Positions 1 to 8,557 of a stretch of 64,000 bases of DNA are shown piece after piece (the first letter of the stretch is position 1; each line of letters opens with the position of its first letter). A program made the position numbers and the translations under genes. The stretch is from NCBI GenBank assembly GCA_964342855.1, contig CAYFIB010000003.1:82781-146780 (forward strand), written 5' to 3'. The notes below the pieces were generated by a model. It made no database searches and was not told the DNA's origin. It worked only from the letters and a program-made list of their open reading frames with translations. Origin of the DNA: JBCBJX01 sp964342855. GTDB lineage: Bacteria > Pseudomonadota > Alphaproteobacteria > Caulobacterales > Parvularculaceae.

Positions 1-821
1 ACTTCCAAGAGGTGCTCATTCCGGCGAACGCGCTCGCCGGATGCAAAATACCTTCCGGAAGACGCCTGCATCTCGACATGCCCCCCGAGCAGCCAGCGCA
101 CGTCATGGATTCGCGCGAACTCCATCGCTCTCTCGATCGAGGCGAGGTATTCCGGCGCCTTCGCGCACTGGAACCGTAGAATGCCCGGATAGACGGCGTC
201 GCCGCTGAAAAGGATGCGGGTCCTTCTGTCGAACACCATAACATGAGTATCGTGATGTCCGGGCGTCGGAAGTATCTCGACGACGCGCCCGCCCAGATCG
301 AAGACCGCCTCCTGATCCGGCCAGTTCTCCATCCCGAAAAACGCCGCGACATCTTCGACAGAATGTCCGACGACGGTCGTATCGGGTCGCTCGACGAAGC
401 GCGCGTCGCCGGCGGTGTGATCGCCATGAGAGTGCGAGTGCATGACGACGAGAGGTAACGACTTGCGCCCGTCGATCGCCCGCCGGTTCTGGATCAGACG
501 ATCAACTTCCGTCCGCAGGTCTGCACCCTTATCGCCAGTGTCGATGAGAAGGACGCGATCATCACCAAAAAGGAGGTACACGAACGGGGCTTCTAGACTG
601 GTCCGGATGGACTGTCGAATGACAAACGTATTCGGATCGATCTCCTGTGTCTGGAACGGCGGCTCCGCAGCGTCTACGCCACTGTTCCACGGCGCTGCGA
701 ACAGCGTCGAGGACGGTGCTGAGACGGCTCCGAATGGGCCGCCGCACGCCGACAGCGCCGTAGCGGCCAGCGAGCAGGCTACGATCTGCAGGAGACCGGC
801 GCGGCGATGCAGCGATTTCAC
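1..821 (-). CDS. Metallo-beta-lactamase-fold hydrolase, lipoprotein (C-terminus cut by window edge)
   Basis: Secreted zinc hydrolase of the metallo-beta-lactamase superfamily; substrate unknown. Starting from GTG at 821, the N-terminus is basic, then hydrophobic, and ends in a lipobox (LSAC, about residues 23-26), so an outer-membrane or periplasmic lipoprotein is likely. The family zinc motif H-S-H-G-D-H lies at about residues 130-135, preceded by the usual LIDTG strand. Further ligand candidates are a histidine in PGHHDTH, an aspartate in FSGDAVYPG and a histidine in GGHVEM. The GTG start has AAGGAG eight bases upstream and overlaps the stop of the MarR gene (GTGA), which implies translational coupling. 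The 3' end runs off the left edge. It could be a class B-like lactamase or another MBL-fold enzyme; the sequence does not decide. Confidence 0.82.
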   Translation of the reverse strand, partial: MKSLHRRAGLLQIVACSLAATALSACGGPFGAVSAPSSTLFAAPWNSGVDAAEPPFQTQEIDPNTFVIRQSIRTSLEAPFVYLLFGDDRVLLIDTGDKGADLRTEVDRLIQNRRAIDGRKSLPLVVMHSHSHGDHTAGDARFVERPDTTVVGHSVEDVAAFFGMENWPDQEAVFDLGGRVVEILPTPGHHDTHVMVFDRRTRILFSGDAVYPGILRFQCAKAPEYLASIERAMEFARIHDVRWLLGGHVEMQASSGRYFASGERVRRNEHLLE

Positions 822-1309
822 GCCAGAACTCCTTCGTTCGAGCGGACTCGGTTGAGGATCGGGGAGCGGTGGAGAGCCGCCAAAGCCCGCGAGGCCGCAG
901 CAAAGAGATCGCAACCGATCTCTTCGAACAGGGCCTCAAACGCCTGATTCACCAAAGCCAGCCGCTGTTTGAGTCGCCGATACTGCGATCGTCCCTCGCC
1001 CGTAAGCAACACCACCTTCCGTCGCGCGTCGCTTGCGTCTTCCGTACGCGAGACGATCCCCAGCTCGATCAGTAAATTGATCCGCTGCGTCACGAGTTGG
1101 TGCGGCAGCGCAAGTTCGCGCGCGATGTCCGCCGCTGACACGCTCTTTTTCTCCCCCAGGAGCAAGATGATGGAGACGACGCGCGAGGGAAACGTGATCC
1201 CCGCGTCGAACAGCATGTCGTCGCCCTGCTCAGCGACTTGATTCACGAACCTCTCCATCACGTTGGCGACGAACGCCGCCCTCAACGGATGACTATCGAT
1301 ATACGTCAT
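818..1309 (-). CDS. MarR-family transcriptional regulator
   Basis: A 163-residue winged-helix regulator. The central part (about residues 40-100) has the MarR layout: a helix-turn-helix (SAADIARELALPHQLVTQRI), then a wing with a D-A-R-R turn (EDASDARRKVVLLTGEG) and C-terminal dimerisation helices. It is the first gene of a two-gene operon with the metallo-hydrolase, sharing a GTGA overlap. A short perfect inverted repeat sits just upstream over the likely -10, so autoregulation and control of the downstream hydrolase by a small ligand is the natural reading. The ligand is unknown. Confidence 0.85.
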   Translation of the reverse strand: MTYIDSHPLRAAFVANVMERFVNQVAEQGDDMLFDAGITFPSRVVSIILLLGEKKSVSAADIARELALPHQLVTQRINLLIELGIVSRTEDASDARRKVVLLTGEGRSQYRRLKQRLALVNQAFEALFEEIGCDLFAAASRALAALHRSPILNRVRSNEGVLA

Positions 1310-1324
1310 TCTACACCTGCTTGC

Positions 1325-1336
1325 ACAATTGATTGT
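1325..1336. promoter_or_regulatory. Candidate MarR operator
   Basis: Perfect inverted repeat ACAAT-TG-ATTGT 16 bases before the marR start codon, in an AT-rich pocket that also carries -10-like sequence (TATAGT/TACAAT) on the minus strand. The position fits an autoregulatory operator; assignment to this MarR protein is inference. Confidence 0.5.
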
Positions 1337-1470
1337 ACTATAAGGCGCATTTAATCGCAGTCGAGTCAGCGACCGCGTCCGGTTTCGCCTCGAACTGCGA
1401 ATGGCGCCCCGTTTGAAGACATCTCGGCCTGTGTCATCATGCCCGTTGAGGGCCGACTATCAGGAACGCC

Positions 1471-4125
1471 GTGACGACGACCGCCGAAACGCCGCGCCGG
1501 GCCGGCGCATTCATCCTTTCGCTCTGCGCCGCGCTCGCCGCGGCGGCGGGCGCGCATGCCGTCGCCAAAGACCCGACGCCGAGCCTGAAGCCGCCCGTTC
1601 CGCTGACGCGCGACGTCACCGCACCGCGCCTTCTTTCGGAGTCGGATGCAGAAGCGCTGAAGACGTCAGTCGACGCGTCCCAATCAAAGAAGTTCGACCG
1701 CGCCCGCGCCACGGCGGGGGCCATCGGCGATCCGGCGGCGCGCGAAGCGGCGCTCTGGGCGTATTTCAACGCCGACGACCCGAACGTCGACTGGCGCGCG
1801 CTCGCCGACTTCATCGACGCCCACGAAAACTGGCCGTGGACCTCGCGCCTAAGGCGCTTCGCCGAGCAGCGGCTGCCGGACGCCCTGCCCGACCGCGAAG
1901 CGATGGCCTTTTTCGCCAAGCACCCACCGCTGACGGGAGAAGGCAAGCTGCGCTTCGCGCGCGGGCTGCTCGCCGACCGCGAACGCCAGCGCGCGACCGA
2001 GCTCATTCGCTCGGCATGGATCGATCACGACTACTCCGCCTCTGAGGAGCAGGCGATCCTGCGCGACTACCGCCGTCGCCTGCGCGCGGACGACCATGTG
2101 GACCGCGCCGACCGCCTTTTATGGGGACGCCGGATCACCGCGACGAAGCGGATGCTGGACCTCCTGCCGAGCTACGCGCGACCCGGTATCGAAGCGCGCC
2201 TTGCATTGCTCTCCGGCGATCGAAACGGCGAGGCGCTCTTCGCGCGACTGACCGAACAACAGCGCCTTGACGGCGGCGTCATGCACGCCGCCGTTCGGTT
2301 CGCACGCCGGGACGACCGCGAAGAAGAAGCGATCAGGCGCGCCCTCAGCGTGCCGACGAACCGAACCTTCTTGCGGGACGTCGACGCCTGGTGGCTGGAG
2401 AAACGGCTTCTCGCTCGCTGGGCGCTCAAGAATGGTCTGTTTTACGACGCCTACGCTCTGGCGACGTCCCATGGCCTCGACGCGGAAATCGACGGCTATA
2501 TCGACTATGCGGACGCGGAGTTTTTCGCCGGCTGGATCGCCCTTCGCTTTCTGGACCGACCGAGGGACGCGGACCTTCATTTCCAGCGTCTTGAGGAAGT
2601 CGTCTCCTCGCCGATCAGCGTGTCGCGCGCCCGCTATTGGCGCGGCCGGGCGGCGGACGCTCAAGGCGACCGCGCGGCGGCGGAGGTACATTACGCTGCT
2701 GCGGCGGCGTATCCGAACACGTATTATGGCCAGCTCGCCGCCGATTCCATCGGCGCGATCTCCCAGACCGCTTTCGACATTGCACCGACAACCGTCAGCC
2801 GCGCGCTCTCAGCGGAGTTCGAAAACCAGCCGCGCGTGCGCGTGATGATGATGTTCGGCGAGGTCGAGGAGAGCCTCTACTATCGCGTCTTTTCGCACGA
2901 CATCGCGCGCGACCTGATACGACCGGAAGAGGTTCGCGCGCTCGCCGATCTCGGCGCACGGTACGGCGCGCCGGATGCGGGCGTGCGCGCCGGGAAGTAC
3001 GCCGCCGCCGACGGTCTGTTCCTGCCGGATGTGGCCTACCCGGACGTTTCCGTTCCGGGCCAGGCGGCGGGCTTTGTCGAACGGGCGCTTATTCTCGGCC
3101 TGTCGCGTCAGGAGAGCGAGTTCAACCCGCGCGCCTATTCTTCCGCAGGCGCGCGCGGACCGATGCAGCTTCTGCCGTCCACGGCCTCCCTCACGGCGCG
3201 TAAGGAGGGTTTTCCCTATCGCCGGTCCTGGCTGCTTGATCGGCCGGAATACAACTTCGTCATCGGCGCGGCGCACCTCAGTCACCTGCTTGATCGCTTC
3301 GACGGCTCCTACGTGATGGTGCTCGCCGCCTATAATGCGGGCCCGCATCGCGTTTATCGATGGATTGAGGAATACGGCGATCCGCGTGCGAAGGATGTTG
3401 ATCCTGTCGACTGGGTCGAGCTCATCCCGTTTTCCGAAACGCGCAACTACGTCATGCGCGTCATGGAGAACATGCATGTCTACCGTCACCGACTGGAGAT
3501 CGCGTCGGGAGCTGATCCGTTCGACGATCAGGGCGGCTTCAAAGCGCGTGAAACCATGAGCGCTGATCTTGCGCGCGGCGGCCCGCGCGGCCGCGCCGGT
3601 CGCCTCGCGCCGCCGAGCCCCGTTCTCGCCGACCTCGCCGTCGAGCGGTCCTCAAACGGCGCGCAGCCAGCCCCGCCGGACTATGACCGCGTGCGCGCCG
3701 TCATCGCCGCGGTCTCGGAGCGGCGGGCCCAGCTTGGCGTCGACAAAGAAGCCGTCGCGTCACTCGCCGCCTCAGATCGTGTGGGCGACACCCGTCTGAA
3801 GACCGACGCGCCCCTCGCCTACGCCGACGGCGAACCGCAGCTTCTTATCGACGGCGTCGACATCGCCGTGGGCGCGGCCCCGAAGGCCGATGCGCCGAAA
3901 TCCTGTCGTCGACTGGGCGCGATGCCGGACGGCGCCATCGTCTGCCTCGACGGCCCGAAACCGGTTATCCTGTGCCCGGCGCCGAAGACCGAAGCCCGCG
4001 CGGACGACGGCGAACTGACCGCCGACGACCTCAACGCGGCGCAGGCGCGCGCCCTGTCGAGCGTCGACGACGACGCCAACGAGGACGAAAAGCCTTTCAC
4101 CTGCCCGAAACCACGCGAAAGCTGA
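1471..4125 (+). CDS. Soluble lytic murein transglycosylase (Slt70 type)
   Basis: Periplasmic exolytic transglycosylase that cleaves the MurNAc-GlcNAc bond of peptidoglycan with 1,6-anhydro product formation. An N-terminal signal sequence is followed by a long alpha-superhelical region (about residues 50-520) and a C-terminal SLT domain (about 535-680). The catalytic glutamate is about E548 in SRQESEFNPRA, followed by the family motifs GARGPMQLLPSTA, AAYNAGPHRV and ETRNYVMRV. At 884 residues it is longer than E. coli Slt70 (about 645), mainly through an acidic, low-complexity C-terminal extension of about 200 residues carrying several cysteines. The GTG start at 1471 is chosen for the nearby AGGAA and the intact signal peptide. 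It is monocistronic. Confidence 0.93.
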   Translation: MTTTAETPRRAGAFILSLCAALAAAAGAHAVAKDPTPSLKPPVPLTRDVTAPRLLSESDAEALKTSVDASQSKKFDRARATAGAIGDPAAREAALWAYFNADDPNVDWRALADFIDAHENWPWTSRLRRFAEQRLPDALPDREAMAFFAKHPPLTGEGKLRFARGLLADRERQRATELIRSAWIDHDYSASEEQAILRDYRRRLRADDHVDRADRLLWGRRITATKRMLDLLPSYARPGIEARLALLSGDRNGEALFARLTEQQRLDGGVMHAAVRFARRDDREEEAIRRALSVPTNRTFLRDVDAWWLEKRLLARWALKNGLFYDAYALATSHGLDAEIDGYIDYADAEFFAGWIALRFLDRPRDADLHFQRLEEVVSSPISVSRARYWRGRAADAQGDRAAAEVHYAAAAAYPNTYYGQLAADSIGAISQTAFDIAPTTVSRALSAEFENQPRVRVMMMFGEVEESLYYRVFSHDIARDLIRPEEVRALADLGARYGAPDAGVRAGKYAAADGLFLPDVAYPDVSVPGQAAGFVERALILGLSRQESEFNPRAYSSAGARGPMQLLPSTASLTARKEGFPYRRSWLLDRPEYNFVIGAAHLSHLLDRFDGSYVMVLAAYNAGPHRVYRWIEEYGDPRAKDVDPVDWVELIPFSETRNYVMRVMENMHVYRHRLEIASGADPFDDQGGFKARETMSADLARGGPRGRAGRLAPPSPVLADLAVERSSNGAQPAPPDYDRVRAVIAAVSERRAQLGVDKEAVASLAASDRVGDTRLKTDAPLAYADGEPQLLIDGVDIAVGAAPKADAPKSCRRLGAMPDGAIVCLDGPKPVILCPAPKTEARADDGELTADDLNAAQARALSSVDDDANEDEKPFTCPKPRES

Positions 4126-4145
4126 TCTCAATGGGCGCCGCGAGG

Positions 4146-4174
4146 TTGTCGCCGGGCCCGGGCCTTGCTACTCC
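4146..4174 (+). promoter_or_regulatory. Candidate sigma70-type promoter for tRNA-Ser
   Basis: TTGTCG, a 17-base spacer and TACTCC, ending 10 bases before the 5' end of the tRNA. Match to the alphaproteobacterial consensus is only moderate. Confidence 0.4.
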
Positions 4175-4184
4175 CCCATGCTCC

Positions 4185-4274
4185 GGAGAGGTGGCCGAGT
4201 GGTCGAAGGCGCTCCCCTGCTAAGGGAGTAACGGGGCAACCTGTTCGTGGGTTCGAATCCCATCCTCTCCGCCA
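4185..4274 (+). tRNA. tRNA-Ser(GCU)
   Basis: Acceptor stem GGAGAGG pairs with CCTCTCC, followed by discriminator G and an encoded CCA. The anticodon stem CTCCC/GGGAG holds the loop CTGCTAA, so the anticodon is GCT and it reads AGC/AGU serine codons. A long variable arm (TAACGGGGCAACCTGTTC region) and the T-arm GGGTTCGAATCCC confirm a class II tRNA. The 3' half is repeated about 114 bases downstream. Confidence 0.97.
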
Positions 4275-4434
4275 GATCTTCGCCCTCGGATAAGACGTGC
4301 GCCCGCAGCGCGAGCGGTGGTCCTACCCACGTCTTTTGAGAAGCGCCCCGACTGGCGCGCGTGGGTTCGAATCCCATCCTCTCCGCCAGCCCCTCGCCCT
4401 CGAATAAGACGTGCGCCCGCAGCGCGAGTGGTGG
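4246..4434 (+). repeat. 75-bp direct repeat of the tRNA-Ser 3' end (4246-4320 and 4360-4434)
   Basis: Copy 1 begins in the T-arm of the tRNA and runs 46 bases past the CCA. Copy 2 lies 114 bases downstream and differs at about five positions. Copy 2 has the T-arm, acceptor 3' strand and CCA but no D-arm or anticodon arm, so it is not a tRNA. The duplicated 3' end of a tRNA is what integration at a tRNA attachment site leaves, or what a small tandem duplication leaves. The 39 bases between copies contain no gene. Confidence 0.8.
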
Positions 4435-4465
4435 ACTGCAGCATGCGCTCTGTGGATGAGTGCGA

Positions 4466-5521
4466 TCATGCTGGCCTGATGCGAGCAACTTCATCAATGG
4501 GCTGACCATCTTTCAAGAAGGCGTTTGTGGCGGCGTGAAGCGCGAACCGGCCCTCCTCCAGATGCATTAGGTGCGTGGCGCGCGGGATCACCACGTCGAC
4601 GAACCCTTCTTCCCCGCGCGACGATCGGAAGCCCGCAACGTCTTCATCGGTGCAAAGGCTGTCCCAGGCGCCGCGCACGATCATGGTCGGACAGCGCAGC
4701 CGCGCCGGATCGTAGAGGGACGCGCCGCTCCACGCCGCCACAACATCAGCATACGACCCACCCGGAACTTTCACCGCCGGAGGCGTGCGGCTCATGGCGT
4801 CAGGGTCCGTCGCGAGCCACGCCGGCCCCCAGCGTTCAAGTTGCGGCTCAGCCAACACCTGCCGTGCGTCAGGCGGCACATCTTCGATAAAACGCGCCAA
4901 TTGCTGCGCGACCGTGACGAGTCCCCAAGCGGGCATCGGAGGAACGGGTTCCTCTCTAGTAGCGCCCCGTCGCAGTATCGGCCCGAACAGCACCAGGCTC
5001 GCAACAACATCTCCTTGCTCCGCCACATATCGGGCGGCCGGGATCGTTCCCCATGAATGAGCAATGATGTGAACGGGCGCCCGGTCGCCGCGCGCCGCGC
5101 GGATATGCGATACCGCGCGTGCAATCTGCCGGGATGCTTCCGACGATCGCAGGATTTGCGCGCCTGAGTCCGCGGGTGAAGCAAACGCCGTCGGCCTTTC
5201 GGACCCGCCAAAACCTTCAAAATCCAGCCCCCAGCAGTCAAAGCCGGCGTTGGAAAGGGACTCCTCCCACGATACTCCGTCATCGAAGCGATACCCCACG
5301 GAAAGGGCGCTTGGAAACGTTGCTCCGTGAACATATAGAACGGCAGGACCATCCCCTCGTAGGCGGCGCATTTGCAGCCGCGGCGATCCTGAAACCATGC
5401 TCAATTTCGTAGATTGTGACACAGATCTTTCCTTCAGTCCTATGGGCCTCACCGTGCAAGCCACCAGACTTGCGGCGCTCATGGCCATCATCTCTCTGCG
5501 ACGCACCGGGCATCCCCCCAC
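4466..5521 (-). CDS. Alpha/beta-hydrolase fold protein
   Basis: An alpha/beta-hydrolase with the oxyanion strand VLYVHGATFPS, the nucleophile elbow AHSWG (serine in HIIAHSWGTIPAARY), an aspartate in RGAWDSLC and a histidine in RATHLMHLEEG, giving a complete Ser-Asp-His triad. The length is about 351 residues from 5521. The N-terminus (MMAMSAASLVAC) could be a short secretion or lipoprotein signal or simply over-extended, so the start is uncertain. It is transcribed divergently from an ArsR-type regulator across 58 bases that contain an inverted repeat. The substrate is unknown; an esterase or epoxide-hydrolase-like enzyme is possible. Confidence 0.8.
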   Translation of the reverse strand: MGGCPVRRREMMAMSAASLVACTVRPIGLKERSVSQSTKLSMVSGSPRLQMRRLRGDGPAVLYVHGATFPSALSVGYRFDDGVSWEESLSNAGFDCWGLDFEGFGGSERPTAFASPADSGAQILRSSEASRQIARAVSHIRAARGDRAPVHIIAHSWGTIPAARYVAEQGDVVASLVLFGPILRRGATREEPVPPMPAWGLVTVAQQLARFIEDVPPDARQVLAEPQLERWGPAWLATDPDAMSRTPPAVKVPGGSYADVVAAWSGASLYDPARLRCPTMIVRGAWDSLCTDEDVAGFRSSRGEEGFVDVVIPRATHLMHLEEGRFALHAATNAFLKDGQPIDEVARIRPA

Positions 5522-5561
5522 TTCATCGACTCAAACCTAGCGTATTGATTGTCGTTGAAGC

Positions 5562-5577
5562 TTCGTTGTAGAACGAA
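5562..5577. promoter_or_regulatory. Candidate ArsR-family operator
   Basis: Perfect inverted repeat TTCGTT-GTAG-AACGAA in the short gap between the divergent hydrolase and ArsR genes, ending two bases before the regulator's ATG. Location suggests control of both genes; the assignment is inference. Confidence 0.5.
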
Positions 5578-5579
5578 CT

Positions 5580-6269
5580 ATGCCTGAAGGCCCTGATCTG
5601 TCAGAACCCGCCGCCTTAATCGGCGATCCGACCCGCGCCGCGATACTGATGGCGCTGATGGACGGTCGCGCCTGGACAGCAAGCGAACTCTCGGTCGAAG
5701 CCCGCGTCGGCGCGCCGACAGTGAGCGCTCATCTCGCCAAGCTAGCCGCAGGCGGATTGATCGAACCGATGTCGCAAGGCCGCCATCGTTATTTTCGCCT
5801 TGCAGGACCCGATGTCGCGTTCGCTCTGGAAGCACTGCTTAACATCGCGGCGCACCGCGCTCCGCCCAAACGCCGTCCCGGCCCGCGCGACGATGCCATG
5901 CGCGCGGCTCGCACCTGCTATGATCATATCGCCGGACAACTCGGCGTAGCGATTTTTCAGGCGCTTTCCGAAAGAAGATGGATCAAGTCGACGAACGGCG
6001 CGTGGTCGCTAACAAAGCGTGGATCAGATTCCGTCGAAGACATTTTCGGAATTGACGCCACACAGTTTAGCGTCTCGCGCCGTGCGATCGTTAAACCCTG
6101 TCTCGACTGGGGCGAACGCACGGAGCATTTGGGAGGCGCGCTCGGAAAGGCGTTCCTATCGCGCGCCCTGGAGGCCGGCTGGGTCGAACGCGGGCCGGGA
6201 CGCATCCTTACCCTGACGACGAGCGGAAAACGAAAATTTGCAAGCGGGCTCGGCATACCTCGCTCTTGA
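5580..6269 (+). CDS. ArsR-family winged-helix regulator
   Basis: A 229-residue regulator with an N-terminal ArsR-type winged helix (about residues 8-75): LIGDPTRAAILMALMDG, then ELSVEARVGAPTVSAHLAKL as the helix-turn-helix and GRHRYFRLA as the wing. The C-terminal half (about 110-229) is a second mostly helical region with no metal-binding cysteine pair visible, so a metal sensor is unlikely. This long two-part form is common for ArsR proteins paired with hydrolases or oxidoreductases. It sits head to head with the alpha/beta-hydrolase, its likely target. Confidence 0.85.
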   Translation: MPEGPDLSEPAALIGDPTRAAILMALMDGRAWTASELSVEARVGAPTVSAHLAKLAAGGLIEPMSQGRHRYFRLAGPDVAFALEALLNIAAHRAPPKRRPGPRDDAMRAARTCYDHIAGQLGVAIFQALSERRWIKSTNGAWSLTKRGSDSVEDIFGIDATQFSVSRRAIVKPCLDWGERTEHLGGALGKAFLSRALEAGWVERGPGRILTLTTSGKRKFASGLGIPRS

Positions 6270-6323
6270 ATATGCGTAAGCGGCTGCGGCGGGACTCAAT
6301 GGAGCTGCGCTTCGCTGATCGCT

Positions 6324-6521
6324 TCAGCTCTCCTCCGCCTCGACGACTGAGCGCGCGGTTTCCGCGGCCTCTCGCAGGGTCTCGAAAGCTTCGACCATGC
6401 GGCAGGAGGCGCAGTCGGGTTCACGGCTCTTGGGCACTAGTTCCCAGCAGTCGCCGTAATCGCGTTCGATGAGGCGCTTTGCTTCTTCGGCGAGCGCCGC
6501 CCACTCATCCGCCCACGTCAT
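6324..6521 (-). CDS. Small hypothetical protein
   Basis: A 65-residue acidic, mostly helical protein with a CASC motif near the middle (EPDCASCRMVEAF). No family recognised. It lies between the ArsR gene and the secreted Cys-rich protein gene on the same strand as the latter, about 60 bases downstream of it. The codon pattern looks coding, but the short length leaves real doubt. Confidence 0.45.
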   Translation of the reverse strand: MTWADEWAALAEEAKRLIERDYGDCWELVPKSREPDCASCRMVEAFETLREAAETARSVVEAEES

Positions 6522-6584
6522 GAACTTGCCTCGCTTACGATCGACGAGCGTGCGCCGCGGCGCGCGAACCTCAGCGCTTCACGA

Positions 6585-8135
6585 TTATTGGGTGACGCTG
6601 TCCCAGAAACCGACCGGCGCGCGAAGATCCTGATCCGACGGCCGTCGCGCAGCCATGTGCTCCTGATCGTACGCAGCAAGAACATCCCGCACCTCGGGCG
6701 GCAAGGGCGCCGGCTCGAGCGTCTTTACCTCCTCGGCGCACGCGCCGGCCCCATTGGTCGTCCATGGCGCCGATGTCGGATAGACGCGCAGCGGCTCTCC
6801 TGGTTGCTCGAACTTCACGAAAAACTGCGCTGAGGTACGACGCAGCAAAGTCGTCGCGCGGCACGCGGTGATGTTGCTTGGCGATTTTGTGGACAGGTGG
6901 AAGCCGAGGCTTCCCTGATACCCCACCTGACCGTTCACATTGACCGTCAGGACACACCCGGTTCCTTCAATGACGCCGAGGCCGAACAAGCCGACCTGAG
7001 CGCCGGGCTTCGCACGCTTCGACATTGGATAAAGTCCGAACACGATGCTCTCATCGCCCAATTTAACCCGGTAAGCGCCGGCATACTCTTCGTGGCGCTC
7101 ATTGTACCGAACGAACTCGCCAGCCTTCACCGGCGGCAGGAAGCCGCTATTCACTTCGTCCGATGACCAGCTGCATTTCAACGGCAAATTCGAGCGATTG
7201 TTCGCCATCGTCGCCTCGCGCGCCGCTTTAAGCTTGGCGGTGAGCGCTTCCAGACGGGCGCCGTCACGCACGCCGGACGTCATGCGGCGCGGCGCGCCGA
7301 CAGGTTGCACGACCGGATCGCTGATTTCAAAACTCAAGAGGTTCCGATACGCCCGATCCAGCCGCAAGCCGGGCGCGCAGCTAGTTCCGAGAAGGGCCGC
7401 CAGTCGCGAGCGACGATCTACGCGCGCGAAGACCTCCCCAATCGCTTCAGTCGGCAATCGCCCGACCCGACGGCTGCGGGCGACATCCGCTTCGTGTCGC
7501 GCGATAGCCCGCGCGCTCGAACGCTTCGCATAATCTGCATACTTTTCGTGATAGCGGCGATCGAGACGCAAGCGGTCCGTGCTCTGCACGATATCACCAT
7601 CCTGATTGATCGTCTCGATCCAGATTTCGATGGGGTTGCGCACGAATTCGGTGCAGGCGGCGCCGTAGATATTGATGAGATCGACCGCGAACTCCTCGAA
7701 CTCGGTCGTCCGCTCGATCAGATCAAACTGCGCGTCCTCAAAATTGACCGCCATCGCCTCGTAATCGCTGACGAACCCGCCCTCGCCGTCCGGGGGAAGA
7801 CAGTCCACATAGCCGCCCTCCTTGCAGCGACGGCAATCATCGAAGATCAGTCCCGCATAGCGTTCATAGGAGTAAGGCTCTGACCCTGAGGCGTTGTTCG
7901 CCAACGTCTGGAGGTAAGCGTAGTCCCTCACCGCGCGCGCGAAGTCCTCTGCATTCAGAACTTCTTTCGCTCGGTCGTTGGCGCACTGGCAGAAGCGCGC
8001 ATCGACATCGACGCCGTTCGCCTCCGATTTCGCCATGCAGTTATAGAAGATCGTCTGATCGCCTTCGGCGGCGGACGCGCCGGTGAACGCGGCCAGTACG
8101 GCGAATACGCTCGCGAGCAGGATGACAGATTTCAT
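6585..8135 (-). CDS. Secreted cysteine-rich protein of unknown function
   Basis: About 516 residues with a clear signal peptide (MKSVILLASVFAVLAAFTGASA) when started at 8135, where GGAG lies upstream. An upstream in-frame ATG at 8228 would bury the signal and is rejected. The mature part carries about a dozen cysteines in pairs (FYNC, RFCQC, DDCRRC, VDCLPP, GTSC, LKCSW, GTGC, ITAC, GAC), suggesting several disulfides in the periplasm. No catalytic motif or known domain recognised. It stands alone. Confidence 0.8.
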   Translation of the reverse strand: MKSVILLASVFAVLAAFTGASAAEGDQTIFYNCMAKSEANGVDVDARFCQCANDRAKEVLNAEDFARAVRDYAYLQTLANNASGSEPYSYERYAGLIFDDCRRCKEGGYVDCLPPDGEGGFVSDYEAMAVNFEDAQFDLIERTTEFEEFAVDLINIYGAACTEFVRNPIEIWIETINQDGDIVQSTDRLRLDRRYHEKYADYAKRSSARAIARHEADVARSRRVGRLPTEAIGEVFARVDRRSRLAALLGTSCAPGLRLDRAYRNLLSFEISDPVVQPVGAPRRMTSGVRDGARLEALTAKLKAAREATMANNRSNLPLKCSWSSDEVNSGFLPPVKAGEFVRYNERHEEYAGAYRVKLGDESIVFGLYPMSKRAKPGAQVGLFGLGVIEGTGCVLTVNVNGQVGYQGSLGFHLSTKSPSNITACRATTLLRRTSAQFFVKFEQPGEPLRVYPTSAPWTTNGAGACAEEVKTLEPAPLPPEVRDVLAAYDQEHMAARRPSDQDLRAPVGFWDSVTQ

Positions 8136-8334
8136 GGCGGGCTCCGTTCGAAATTCTCGACGCCCGCCAGAAAGGTTCGCTGCGCATTGTATGAACACGC
8201 GCAGCTTTGCAGCAGGCATCGCGCGCACTCTAGGGATTGAGCGCGATGCCGCAACCAGTCGCCACCGCGGTCAACTGCGAGCGCCGTTCGCCTGAATTCA
8301 GAGCGCCATCGGTTTCCCGCGCCAGTCGTCCAGC

Positions 8335-8556
8335 CTATTTCCTCCGCTGGCGGAATTCCTCCACCGCCAGCCCGGAGATGCCCCAGTTCGTCAACGGCAC
8401 CTCGTCGATGACGACGAAGGTCGTGCTGGGGTCTTTGCCGAGGACGTCATGTAGAAGTTCGGTCACGCCGGCGATCAGCCGTGATTTGTCTTCATCGCTG
8501 GGCCCATCCCCATTCGGTCCGCCTTCTTGCGTAACCTTGATGTTCACATAGGGCAT
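8335..8556 (-). CDS. 4-oxalocrotonate tautomerase family protein
   Basis: A 73-residue tautomerase-fold protein beginning Met-Pro, so Pro1 of the mature chain can act as the catalytic base (MPYVNIKVTQEG). The pattern LIAGVTELLHDVLGKDP and VVIDEVPLTNWGISG matches small tautomerases. It is the last gene of a three-gene minus-strand operon with an NTF2-like protein and a glutathione S-transferase, facing an HxlR regulator. This suggests detoxification or turnover of a reactive carbonyl compound. Confidence 0.88.
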   Translation of the reverse strand: MPYVNIKVTQEGGPNGDGPSDEDKSRLIAGVTELLHDVLGKDPSTTFVVIDEVPLTNWGISGLAVEEFRQRRK

Positions 8557-8557
8557 T

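Noticed and set aside
4360..4434. A second tRNA-Ser gene
   Set aside because: Only the T-arm, acceptor 3' strand and CCA are present; no D-arm, anticodon arm or 5' acceptor strand can be folded.
4168..4509. Minus-strand ORFs with repeated ERMGFEPT over tRNA-Ser
   Set aside because: This phrase is the translation of the tRNA-Ser T-arm and acceptor in the antisense frame, a well-known annotation artefact.
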